DNA of 8,994 nt from Sediminispirochaeta sp. (lineage in GTDB: Bacteria; Spirochaetota; Spirochaetia; DSM-16054; Sediminispirochaetaceae), in contig DSBN01000165.1 in the NCBI GenBank assembly GCA_011046055.1, positions 1 through 8,994 of the forward strand, written 5' to 3'. Position numbers and translations under genes: made by a program. Positions 1-6,909 of this stretch are shown here, in pieces; within the stretch, counting starts at the first letter, position 1, and the number at the start of each line of letters is the position of its first letter. The notes beneath the pieces were generated by a model, which ran no database searches, was not told the DNA's origin, and worked only from the letters and a program-made list of their open reading frames with translations.

Positions 1-1288
1 AGAGAAAGACCATCTCATACTGCAGGAGCCGGTCCAGAAGTGGATCCATCTCTTTAATTCGCCGCCAGAGATCGTTCTGAAAGGCGTCCCGCCGCGCCAT
101 AGTACTGAGTTTCTTGTACTGTCCCATGGCTTCCGCCCACTGGTTGATGTACTGCTGCCGAACCTCCCGTGAAAAATGCTGCACCCGCTGCAGAATCAGG
201 GTCAACAGCTGTTCCTTGCTGACGTAGTACTCCTTTTTGTCACTGGTCACCAGCCTCAGGATATCCCGGAGGGATCCGTCCTTCTCTTTTTTGGAACGCT
301 TCTCTAAATACTGGGCCAACTCATGCTGGGAGATCTTCTTGGAGATGGGCAGCCCCAACTTATCCCGCATCTTGTAGAGGTCAGTGAAACTGTGGTAGTA
401 GGGCGCCTTTTTGAGACTCTGCTCGATGTGGCGGTAGGTCTGCTCCTTCTCTAACTTCAGTTTCTTCCGTCCCTTGTAGTACAAGGCGTAGAGACCGATC
501 AGATAACCGGCTTGAGAAAAGCCGTGCTCCCGGTCCAGCTTGTTTGTCTTCTCTCGGTATTCACCGACCACCAGGCTCGAGAGATGGGTCCAGAACTGAA
601 AGGTAAAATCATCCGGGTCGGTGATGGTTTTGAGGGCCACGTCTTTTTGAGTCTTGATATTGGCAAAAAGGTCCTTCACCGACTGCTCTTTTTTGCTGAA
701 AATCCCGTACATTTTGTTGTTGACGTACTCCGAGTTCTTCTGCAAACCCAAATAGGTCCTGATCTTGAGAATGCACATCGGCAGGAGCTTGTCCGCCACG
801 GTCTCGCCGATGACGATCATGGACCGCACTCCCTCGGGAAAGACGAAGCGAAACACGCTGTTTTTCTCTTCTTTGATATTCCCCAGGAGGGAGACCAGCT
901 GATCCTTGACCTCGATCACCTCGAGTATAGATTCGGGGATATTCTCTCCCAGCATGTCTTCGCTGGGAAAGGAGGCGTCGGGGGTTTGCTCGGCCTCTTC
1001 GTACATTTTGCGAATCAAATAGGGGTAGTAGCGCAGATATACGACCTGCTGTTCCCCCAGCTCGCTGGACTCGAGGCTGACCGTCCCTTCGCTCTCCATC
1101 TTCTCGAGTAGGCTTCCGTATTTTGAGTTGGTAAAGGTGGAAAAATCGGTAAATCCCGGACGATTCTTGCTGAACTCACCGGCCCAGTGGGCGGCGTAAC
1201 GTTCGAGGTTGTGCCGAGAAATACGGGAGGTCTTTTTCTTTTGAGTATAGGCTCGAAGAATACGCTCGAGGTCTTTTTGCTCTGACAT
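1..1288 (-). CDS. Hypothetical cytoplasmic protein, C-terminus beyond the window
   Basis: An uninterrupted reading frame enters from ATG at 1288 and stays open to base 1, giving 429 residues with no stop, so the gene is real but cut at its 3' end. I do not recognise the family. The product starts MSEQKDLERILRAYTQKKKT, is rich in Lys, Glu, Gln and Tyr, and shows no signal peptide or membrane helix, so a soluble cytoplasmic protein is expected. Residues 125-180 hold a more hydrophobic core (around VFRFVFPEGVRSMIVIGE, 145-162), and 320-429 look mainly alpha-helical and charged. The start is fixed by an in-frame TAG about 40 bases upstream and by the lack of other ATG, GTG or TTG codons between. 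There is no well-spaced Shine-Dalgarno; AGG abuts the ATG. Sampled lines average about 50% GC, lower than the genes to its right. It lies downstream of the pseudouridine synthase but has its own promoter candidate. Confidence 0.82.
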   Translation of the reverse strand, partial: MSEQKDLERILRAYTQKKKTSRISRHNLERYAAHWAGEFSKNRPGFTDFSTFTNSKYGSLLEKMESEGTVSLESSELGEQQVVYLRYYPYLIRKMYEEAEQTPDASFPSEDMLGENIPESILEVIEVKDQLVSLLGNIKEEKNSVFRFVFPEGVRSMIVIGETVADKLLPMCILKIRTYLGLQKNSEYVNNKMYGIFSKKEQSVKDLFANIKTQKDVALKTITDPDDFTFQFWTHLSSLVVGEYREKTNKLDREHGFSQAGYLIGLYALYYKGRKKLKLEKEQTYRHIEQSLKKAPYYHSFTDLYKMRDKLGLPISKKISQHELAQYLEKRSKKEKDGSLRDILRLVTSDKKEYYVSKEQLLTLILQRVQHFSREVRQQYINQWAEAMGQYKKLSTMARRDAFQNDLWRRIKEMDPLLDRLLQYEMVFL

Positions 1289-1297
1289 CCTACCAAG

Positions 1298-1326
1298 AGT
1301 ATAAGTTGCGAAGTAAGATTTTTCAA
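1298..1326 (-). promoter_or_regulatory. Sigma-70-like promoter for the unknown gene at 1288
   Basis: On the minus strand TTGAAA (1326-1321, 5 of 6 to consensus) is followed after exactly 17 bases by TATACT (1303-1298, 5 of 6). Only 9 bases separate the -10 box from the ATG at 1288, so transcription would begin about 3 bases before the start codon. The -35 box lies inside a small inverted repeat, AGATT-GAAA-AATCT (1316-1329). The boxes are seen; activity is inferred. Confidence 0.55.
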
Positions 1327-1329
1327 TCT
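1316..1329. repeat. Short inverted repeat over the -35 box
   Basis: Five-base arms AGATT and AATCT flank a 4-base centre in the 71-base gap between the pseudouridine synthase and the unknown gene. It overlaps the -35 element of the candidate promoter, so it could be an operator half-site pair or a weak RNA hairpin of read-through transcript. It is too short to be more than suggestive. Confidence 0.25.
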
Positions 1330-1359
1330 ATACTTGCGATTCTAAGGTCGCTAAGACCG

Positions 1360-2058
1360 CTATCGGCGCTGCTCCGACACCAGGGCGTCCCACAACGGTT
1401 CTTTCGGCGGTTCGGCCGTCAGGATCAGCTCCGTTCGTCGTACGGGGTGGATGAAACTCAGCGACCGGGCGTGCAGGTGGATTCCCCCGTCCTTGTTGGA
1501 GCGCTTGGCCCCGTATTTGAGGTCCCCCTTTATATGACAGCCCACCGCCGCCAGTTGAGCTCTGATCTGGTGGTGCCGCCCCGTCTCCAGCTCTATCTCA
1601 AGCAGGTAGTAGCGGTCGCCGGCGGCCAAAACCCGGTATCTGAGCGCCGCCATCTTTGCTCCCTGGCGTTGAGCCTCCGACTCAGGCACCGTTACTGATT
1701 TGTTGAGTTTTGGAATCCGGCGCAGGTAGTGAACCAGTCGCCCCTCATCGGAGGGGGGCATCTTGTCCACCACGGCCCAGTAGATCTTGCGCACCCGGCG
1801 CTCCTTGAACAGCTCTCCCATACGGCCCAGAGCCTTGCCGGTTTTGGCGAAGACCACCACCCCGCTGGTGGGCCGATCGAGGCGGTGGGGCAGCCCGAGA
1901 AAGACCTTGCCCGGTTTTCGGTCTCGCTTTTTGATAAACTCCTTGAGCAGATCCAGGAGGCAGGGGTCCCCGCTGCGGTCCCCCTGGACGAGCTCGCCGG
2001 GGGCCTTGTTCAACGCTATCAGGTGGTTGTCTTCATAGAGGATTCGTTCTTCGCACAT
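1360..2058 (-). CDS. RluA-family RNA pseudouridine synthase
   Basis: The 232-residue product should isomerise specific uridines to pseudouridine in rRNA or tRNA. The RluA signature HRLDRPTSG lies at 58-66, with Asp61 as the expected catalytic nucleophile, followed by VVVFAK (67-72). The second conserved block, ETGRHHQIRAQL (158-169), supplies the RNA- and base-contacting Arg and Gln. The N-terminal ILYEDNHLIALNKAPG (6-21) is the usual first strand of the catalytic fold. No S4 RNA-binding domain precedes it, so this is a stand-alone catalytic domain of the short RluA type; the target uridine cannot be told from sequence. ATG at 2058 follows the parC stop by only 3 bases, with a weak AAGAAG upstream, so translation is probably coupled to parC. 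It ends 71 bases before the start of the next minus-strand gene. Confidence 0.93.
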   Translation of the reverse strand: MCEERILYEDNHLIALNKAPGELVQGDRSGDPCLLDLLKEFIKKRDRKPGKVFLGLPHRLDRPTSGVVVFAKTGKALGRMGELFKERRVRKIYWAVVDKMPPSDEGRLVHYLRRIPKLNKSVTVPESEAQRQGAKMAALRYRVLAAGDRYYLLEIELETGRHHQIRAQLAAVGCHIKGDLKYGAKRSNKDGGIHLHARSLSFIHPVRRTELILTAEPPKEPLWDALVSEQRR

Positions 2059-2061
2059 GTA

Positions 2062-3981
2062 CTACTTTTTCTTCTTTCGGGTGCGCTTGATCGAGCGCGT
2101 CTCCTTGGTGGTCAGACGGACCCCCTGGGCACGGACACTCTTGACCAGGTAGTCGGCCACGGCGAAGCTCTCCTCCAACACCTTCAGCCGGGGCTTCTTC
2201 TTGTATTTGAACAGGAACTGCTCATCCTCCCGGACGGTGAAGTCCAGGACCTTGGCCTTTTTTGGCAGCAGTTCGTAGGTCTTGCCGATGATGAACTGCT
2301 CGATCTTGAAGCGTTTGATGTAGTAGCCGCCGTTCTCCTCGTTTTTGTAGAGCAGGGTCATGTTGTACTTGGCCAGCTCCTCCTTGTCGGCGAGGCCGCA
2401 GAAGAGCATCCCCTTGTCGACGAAGAGCTTGTCCGGCACGTCGATCACCGAGTAGATCCCGTTCTTGCGGATCACCAAGACCCGGTCGTACTGGTTCACC
2501 GCGAACAGGGCCTTTCCTCCCCGCACCTCGTAGCCCAAATACCCGCCATCGCCGTCGTAGCGCAGCTCCAGGTTCCGCTGCGCCGCCTCGCGCACATCGG
2601 TCTTTTCAAAGGAGCCCACCTTCGTGCGCCGGGGGAAGAGCTCCCGGCTCTCTGTGGAAATCTCATCGATGAAGCTCACCGCGTAGTCGGTGATCTGCTC
2701 CAGGTGGTGTTTGATCTCCTTGAGCCGGCCCTTGATCTCCTCCACCTCCTGACGGTTTTTATTGATGTCGTAGAGGGAGATCCGACGGATAGGGATTTTC
2801 AGCAGCCGCTCGATATCCTCCCGGGTGATTTCCCGGGGAATCTCTTTTTTGAATGGTTCAAAGCCCTCGAAGACCGCCAGCATGACCGCCTCCTGGGTGG
2901 TCATCTCTTCGATCTGCTTGTAGATCCGCTCTTCGATGAAGATCCGCTCCAGAGTGCGGGCGTGGAGCCGGTCGCGCAGGTGGCCGCGCTCGACCTTCAG
3001 CTCCGCCTCGAGGATCTTCACCAGCTGTCCGGCGTGGTAGCGAATGATCTCGGTGACGCTCATCACCGTCGGGACGTTCTCTTTGATTACCAGGGGGTTG
3101 ACTGAGATCGCGTACTCGCAGTCGGTGAAGGCGTAGAGGGCGTCCACCACGTCACTGCTGTACTCCCCCCGGGCCAGCTTGATCTCGATCTCCACCTCCT
3201 CGGTGGTGTAGTCGTAGATACTGGCTATTTTGAACTTGTTCTTCCGAGCCGCCGCTTCGATGGAGGCGATCAGACTCTCGGTGGTCGAGCCGAAGGGCAG
3301 CTCCCGGATCACTATCCGTTTGGGGTCCGAGGTATCCAGCTTGGCCCGAACCAGCACCTTGCCACGGCCGTCCTGGTAGTCCGACACGTCGACCAGCCCG
3401 CCGCCAGGAAAATCGGGGAAGAGCTCGAACTCCTCCCCCCGCAGCGCCGCCTTCACCGCCCCGAGTACCTCGTGAAAGTTGTGGGGCAGTATCTTGGTGG
3501 ACATACCCACCGCGATGCCTTCGGCTCCCTGGATGAGGACCACCGGTATCTTGGCGGGAAACACCACCGGTTCCTTGTTGCGTCCGTCGTAGGAGTCGGT
3601 GTACTCGGTGATCTCGGGACTGTAGAGGACCTTCTTGGCAAAAGGCTTGATCCGGCACTCGATGTACCGGGCAGCCGAAGCCTCGTCGCCGGTGAAGAGG
3701 TTGCCGAAGTTGCCCTGCTTGTCTATGAAAAGCTCCTTGTTGGCCATCCCCACCAGCGCCGAGTAGATCGACGCGTCGCCGTGGGGGTGGTACTTCATGC
3801 AGGAGCCCACCACGTTGGCCACCTTGTGAAACTTCCCGTCGTCCACCTCCAACAGGCTGTGCAGAATGCGCCGTTGCACCGGCTTCAGCCCATCCTTGAC
3901 GTCGGGGATAGCCCGGTCCTTGATCACGTAGGAGGCGTACTCGAGGAAGTTTTTGTCAAAAATATTTTTTACAAAGGGCAT
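2062..3981 (-). CDS. parC: DNA topoisomerase IV subunit A (ParC-type)
   Basis: The 639-residue DNA-cleaving subunit of a type IIA topoisomerase pairs with ParE to pass duplexes and unlink daughter chromosomes. The winged-helix domain carries GLKPVQRRILHSLLE (31-45), YHPHGDASIY (64-73), and AARYIE, whose Tyr106 is the transesterifying tyrosine (preceded by Arg105). GIAVGMSTKILPHNFHEV (155-172) contains the DNA-bending Ile region. The tower and coiled-coil part runs to about 450. The C-terminal domain (about 451-639) is short, with roughly three blade-like repeats and a Lys/Arg tail ending RTRKKKK. No gyrase GyrA-box (QRRGGKG) is visible, which argues for topoisomerase IV over gyrase. At the positions of E. 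coli GyrA Ser83 and Asp87 it has Ala70 and Ser74. The ATG lies 1 base after the parE stop; a GGAG about 13 bases upstream is a poor ribosome site, so coupling is likely. Spirochaete annotations sometimes call such proteins gyrA. Confidence 0.95.
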   Translation of the reverse strand: MPFVKNIFDKNFLEYASYVIKDRAIPDVKDGLKPVQRRILHSLLEVDDGKFHKVANVVGSCMKYHPHGDASIYSALVGMANKELFIDKQGNFGNLFTGDEASAARYIECRIKPFAKKVLYSPEITEYTDSYDGRNKEPVVFPAKIPVVLIQGAEGIAVGMSTKILPHNFHEVLGAVKAALRGEEFELFPDFPGGGLVDVSDYQDGRGKVLVRAKLDTSDPKRIVIRELPFGSTTESLIASIEAAARKNKFKIASIYDYTTEEVEIEIKLARGEYSSDVVDALYAFTDCEYAISVNPLVIKENVPTVMSVTEIIRYHAGQLVKILEAELKVERGHLRDRLHARTLERIFIEERIYKQIEEMTTQEAVMLAVFEGFEPFKKEIPREITREDIERLLKIPIRRISLYDINKNRQEVEEIKGRLKEIKHHLEQITDYAVSFIDEISTESRELFPRRTKVGSFEKTDVREAAQRNLELRYDGDGGYLGYEVRGGKALFAVNQYDRVLVIRKNGIYSVIDVPDKLFVDKGMLFCGLADKEELAKYNMTLLYKNEENGGYYIKRFKIEQFIIGKTYELLPKKAKVLDFTVREDEQFLFKYKKKPRLKVLEESFAVADYLVKSVRAQGVRLTTKETRSIKRTRKKKK

Positions 3982-3982
3982 G

Positions 3983-5806
3983 CTATATCAGGTTCTCCAT
4001 GATAAAATCCCGGCGCTCGGGGGTGTTTTTTCCCATATAAAAAGCCATTGTCTCGTGGATATTCTTCAGCGACTTCACGCTCACCTCAACCAGACGCATA
4101 TTGTCGCCGATGAACTGGCCGAACTCGCTGGGAGAAATCTCACCCAAGCCTTTGAACCGGGTCACCTCCGGGTTCGACAGCTCCCGGACCGCCTCCTCCC
4201 GCTCCTTGGGGGTGTAGCAGTAGCGGGTCTCTTTCTTGTTGCGCACCCGAAACAGGGGCGTCTCCAGGATGAAGACCCTCCCGGCTACCACCAGCTCCTC
4301 GAAGTAGGTGAGAAAAAAGGTGAGCAGCAGGTTGCGGATATGAAAACCGTCGTGGTCGGCGTCGGTGGCGATGATGATCTTGCCGTAACGCAGCCCCTCC
4401 ACGTCGTTCTCGATCCCCAGGGCGGACATCAGGTTGAAGAGCTCTTCGTTTTTGTAAATCGCCGTCCTGTTGCGGCCGAACATGTTCTGGACCTTTCCCC
4501 GGAGACTGTAGATGGCCTGGGTGTAGACGTTGCGGGTGGAGACCATGGAACCGGAGGCGGACTGCCCCTCGGTGAGGAAGATCATAGACTCCTCCCCCTT
4601 CTTATCACCCAGGTGGTACTTGCAGTCCTTCAGCTGGGGGATCTTGAAGGCCACCTTTTTGGCCGCCTCCCGGGCCTCCTTTTTGACCGCGTTGAGCTCC
4701 TTGCGCAGCTTTTCGTTGTTCTGGATCTTCTGCTCCAGCCGCTTGGAAGCCTCTTTGTTTTTGTGGAGGAAATCCACCACCGCCGACTTCACCTCGCCGA
4801 CTATCCAGCTGCGGATCTCGCTGTTGCCCAGCTTGTTTTTGGTCTGACTCTCGAAAACCGGATTCTGCAGCTTCACCGACACCGTACCAGCCACCCCTTC
4901 GCGGACATCGACACCGGAGTAGTTCTTCTTGAAGTACTTGTTGGCCCCTTTGAGCAGTCCTTCGCGAAAGGCGCTCAGGTGGGTCCCCCCGTCGCTGGTG
5001 TACTGTCCGTTGACGAAGGAGAAGTAGGTCTCGCCGTAGCTGTTGGTGTGGGTGAAGGCGAACTCCAGATGCTCGCCCTTGTAGTGACCGATTGGGTAGA
5101 GCGTCTCGTCGCCGATCTCGTTCTCCAGCAGGTCCAGCAGCCCGTTCTTGGAGTAGAACTTCTGTTTGTTCAGATAGAGGCTCAAGCCCGAATTGAGACA
5201 GGCGTAGTTCCACAGCCGCTGCTCTATAAACTCGAAGTTAAAGCTGTACTCCCCGAAGATCTCCGGGTCCGGGATGAACTCGACGTAGGTGCCGTTCTTC
5301 TCGCCCTTTTTGCTGCCCTGCTTCTTTTTCAGCAGTTTGCCCTTCGAGAAAACAGCCTCGAAATACTCCCCATCCCGGAAAGCCACCACCCGAAAGTGCT
5401 CCGACAGGGCGTTGACCGCCTTGGTGCCCACCCCGTTGAGCCCCACGGAGAACTGAAAGACCTCGTCGTTGTATTTGGCGCCGGTGTTGATCACCGAGAC
5501 GCACTCGATAACCTTGCCCAGGGGGATCCCCCGTCCGTAATCCCGAACCTTGACCGTACGGTCCTGGATCTGCACCAGAATACGGTCGCCGTGTCCCATG
5601 ATGTACTCGTCGATGCTGTTGTCGACCACCTCTTTGAGCAGGATGTAGATGCCGTCGTCCAGGTTGGACCCGTCCCCCAACCGACCGATATACATCCCCG
5701 TCCGCAGACGGATATGCTCGAGGCTGCTCAGAGTTTTGATGGTACTTTCGTCGTACTGCTTAGTTTTTGTCTTTGTCTCTGTCTTTGTTTCAGTTGTTTT
5801 GGCCAT
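3983..5806 (-). CDS. parE: DNA topoisomerase IV subunit B (ParE-type)
   Basis: The ATPase subunit of topoisomerase IV, 607 residues from ATG at 5806. The GHKL ATPase domain shows LLKEVVDNSIDE (57-67; Glu59 as general base, Asn63 for Mg), RDYGRGIP (88-95) and VGLNGVGTKAVNALS (121-135). The transducer domain contains the QTK loop in ESQTKNKLGN (319-328; Lys323). The TOPRIM domain has FLTEGQSASGS (410-420; Glu413) and TDADHDG (481-487; Asp482, Asp484, Asp486), then RFKGLGEISPSEF (550-562). The first acidic TOPRIM motif reads EGQS where most gyrases have EGDS. The size near 600, without the long GyrB insertion, fits ParE. ATG codons at 5884, 5866 and 5851 are also in frame, but they would add a non-conserved basic stretch and lie at or above the promoter candidate, so 5806 is preferred. 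Residues 5-16 are a Thr-Glu/Thr-Lys repeat. It heads the operon with parC and the pseudouridine synthase. Confidence 0.95.
   Translation of the reverse strand: MAKTTETKTETKTKTKQYDESTIKTLSSLEHIRLRTGMYIGRLGDGSNLDDGIYILLKEVVDNSIDEYIMGHGDRILVQIQDRTVKVRDYGRGIPLGKVIECVSVINTGAKYNDEVFQFSVGLNGVGTKAVNALSEHFRVVAFRDGEYFEAVFSKGKLLKKKQGSKKGEKNGTYVEFIPDPEIFGEYSFNFEFIEQRLWNYACLNSGLSLYLNKQKFYSKNGLLDLLENEIGDETLYPIGHYKGEHLEFAFTHTNSYGETYFSFVNGQYTSDGGTHLSAFREGLLKGANKYFKKNYSGVDVREGVAGTVSVKLQNPVFESQTKNKLGNSEIRSWIVGEVKSAVVDFLHKNKEASKRLEQKIQNNEKLRKELNAVKKEAREAAKKVAFKIPQLKDCKYHLGDKKGEESMIFLTEGQSASGSMVSTRNVYTQAIYSLRGKVQNMFGRNRTAIYKNEELFNLMSALGIENDVEGLRYGKIIIATDADHDGFHIRNLLLTFFLTYFEELVVAGRVFILETPLFRVRNKKETRYCYTPKEREEAVRELSNPEVTRFKGLGEISPSEFGQFIGDNMRLVEVSVKSLKNIHETMAFYMGKNTPERRDFIMENLI
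5759..5794 (-). repeat. Hexanucleotide repeat encoding Thr-Glu/Thr-Lys at the ParE N-terminus
   Basis: Six consecutive 6-base units of the form AC(A/T) then (A/G)A(A/G) encode TE, TK, TE, TK, TK, TK (ParE residues 5-16). The units are imperfect copies. The tract precedes the conserved ATPase domain and is probably a flexible tail. Unit gain or loss would keep the reading frame. Confidence 0.7.
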
Positions 5807-5822
5807 GTGTATCCAAAAGCGG

Positions 5823-5851
5823 AGTCTATCACAGATCGCTCTCCGTGTCAT
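5823..5851 (-). promoter_or_regulatory. Candidate sigma-70 promoter of the parE-parC operon
   Basis: On the minus strand ATGACA (5851-5846, 5 of 6) and TAGACT (5828-5823, 4 of 6) are separated by 17 bases. Transcription would start near 5816, leaving a leader of about 10 bases before the parE ATG at 5806, with a GGA in it as the only Shine-Dalgarno-like element. The position supports the 5806 start over the upstream in-frame ATGs. Match is moderate; activity is inferred. Confidence 0.35.
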
Positions 5852-5865
5852 GACCGGCCTCCGCA

Positions 5866-5894
5866 TTGACGAGCGCCAGCTCATTGTTTAGCAT
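5866..5894 (+). promoter_or_regulatory. Weak candidate promoter for the EamA transporter
   Basis: TTGACG (5866-5871, 5 of 6) and TAGCAT (5889-5894, 4 of 6) are 17 bases apart on the plus strand, back to back with the parE promoter candidate. The -10 box overlaps the ATG at 5893, so if it is used, translation must begin further in, for example at GTG 5923. This conflict keeps confidence low. Confidence 0.2.
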
Positions 5895-6846
5895 GGAGCA
5901 TCAAGAAAAAGCGAGGCCGCCCGTGTTTCAAATCCATTACATCAAACTCTTCCTCGCCCCGGTTCTGTGGGGCGGCGCCCTGGTCGCCGGCCGGGTAGTG
6001 GCGGTGAACCTCCCCCCCTTCACCACCACCTTCATCCGCTTCAGCGCGGTCAGCCTTTTTCTGGTTCCGGTACTCTACTTTCGGCGGGGCAGTTTTCCGA
6101 GGCCTTCCAAAAAGGCGGCAATCCTCCTGGTGGCTCTGAGCTTCACCGGGGTTCTGCTGTTTAACTTTTTTCTCTTCTCCGGCCTGCGCACGGTCACCGC
6201 GGTCAGGAGCTCGGTGATTATCGCCTTCACCCCGGCGGTGGTAGCCCTGGTCTCGGGACTTTTCTTCCGGGAAAAAATCCGCCCCCTGATGGGCCTCGGC
6301 ATCTTGGCCGCCTTCATCGGCGCGGTGATCACCATCACCGAGGGAGAGCTGCAGCTGATCTTCAGTCGAGCCCTGTCGGTGGGCGACCTCTTTCTGTTGG
6401 GCTGCGTCTTCACCTGGACGATCTACTCAATCACCGCAAAATACGCCATGGCCGAACTGGCCCCGCTGACCGTCCTGACCTACGGCTCGGTCATCGGGGC
6501 GGTACTGCTGATCCCCTTCGCTCTCACTGAAGGTGCGCTGGTAGATTTGGGCTCTCAGCCGCCGGAGACCTGGATCAGCCTCCTGTATCTGAGTATCGGC
6601 GCGGCGGGGATCGCCTACCTCTTCTACTACGAGGGGATCCAGGCGGTAGGAGCGTCGAGGTCTGCTATCTTCCTCAACCTCGAACCGGTGGCGGCGATCA
6701 GCCTGGGTATGCTGATCCTCGACGAGGAGCTGAGCCTGGCGGTAGCCCTGGGGGCGGTTCTGGTCATCGGCGGGTTGTTCTTGACCAACTATCAGAAAAG
6801 GAGCAGCCCCACCGCCGAGTCCAAGCTTCGTACCACTGAACAGTAG
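5893..6846 (+). CDS. EamA/DMT-family membrane transporter
   Basis: A 317-residue inner-membrane protein of the drug/metabolite transporter superfamily, built from two EamA repeats with about ten hydrophobic helices in all. Helix 1 is near 18-37 (FLAPVLWGGALVAGRVVAV), helices 2-5 fall between 43 and 138, and the second repeat starts near 153 (DLFLLGCVFTWTIYSITAKY) and ends near 290. The repeat-end signature LNLEPVAAISLGMLILDEEL (near 251-270) is typical of the family. Members export amino acids, metabolites or drugs by proton antiport; the substrate cannot be inferred here. The C-terminus is short, polar and cytoplasmic. It is transcribed divergently from parE. The start is uncertain: ATG 5893 has no clear ribosome site, TTG 5866 is upstream in frame, and GTG 5923 is a downstream option behind a weak GCGAGG. 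All lie before helix 1, so function is not affected. The next gene lies 63 bases downstream with its own promoter candidate. Confidence 0.92.
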   Translation: MEHQEKARPPVFQIHYIKLFLAPVLWGGALVAGRVVAVNLPPFTTTFIRFSAVSLFLVPVLYFRRGSFPRPSKKAAILLVALSFTGVLLFNFFLFSGLRTVTAVRSSVIIAFTPAVVALVSGLFFREKIRPLMGLGILAAFIGAVITITEGELQLIFSRALSVGDLFLLGCVFTWTIYSITAKYAMAELAPLTVLTYGSVIGAVLLIPFALTEGALVDLGSQPPETWISLLYLSIGAAGIAYLFYYEGIQAVGASRSAIFLNLEPVAAISLGMLILDEELSLAVALGAVLVIGGLFLTNYQKRSSPTAESKLRTTEQ

Positions 6847-6848
6847 AT

Positions 6849-6877
6849 TTGACACCTAAGAATTTTCCCTGTACCAT
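6849..6877 (+). promoter_or_regulatory. Candidate sigma-70 promoter of the 2-hydroxyacid dehydrogenase
   Basis: A perfect TTGACA (6849-6854) is followed by 17 bases and TACCAT (6872-6877, 4 of 6), 2 bases after the transporter stop codon. Transcription would begin near 6884, giving a leader of about 26 bases that contains the GGAGG ribosome site. Geometry is good, so independent transcription of the dehydrogenase is plausible. Confidence 0.45.
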
Positions 6878-6897
6878 GGACGTTTGCAATACAATGT

Positions 6898-6902
6898 GGA
6901 GG
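6898..6902 (+). promoter_or_regulatory. Shine-Dalgarno GGAGG that fixes a TTG start
   Basis: GGAGG lies 7 bases before the TTG at 6910, which is ideal spacing. No in-frame ATG or GTG lies nearby that would give the family's N-terminal strand, so this site decides the start codon. Confidence 0.8.
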
Positions 6903-6909
6903 TATTTGA

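Noticed and set aside
512..1111. A 199-codon plus-strand open frame in the left part
   Set aside because: It lies antisense to the unknown gene, which is open for 429 codons with a promoter candidate; the plus-strand product looks like shadow sequence.
1346..1358. GGTC-GCTAA-GACC hairpin after the pseudouridine synthase as a terminator
   Set aside because: The stem is only 4 base pairs and has no T-run on the minus strand; read-through into the next gene is as likely.
1729..3105. A 458-codon plus-strand open frame across the pseudouridine synthase and parC
   Set aside because: It crosses two well-identified genes on the other strand and has the same Leu/Val/Asp-rich shadow composition, with no family motif.
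3953..5869. A 638-codon open frame on the plus strand opposite parE
   Set aside because: It mirrors parE almost exactly, its product is a Leu/Val/Asp/Gln-rich string without a domain, and the minus strand carries all ATPase and TOPRIM motifs. Codon bias in GC-rich genes often leaves such antisense frames open.
5807..5884. N-terminal extension of ParE from ATG 5884
   Set aside because: The 26 extra residues are basic and unlike the family, no ribosome site precedes 5884, and the promoter candidate lies inside this stretch.
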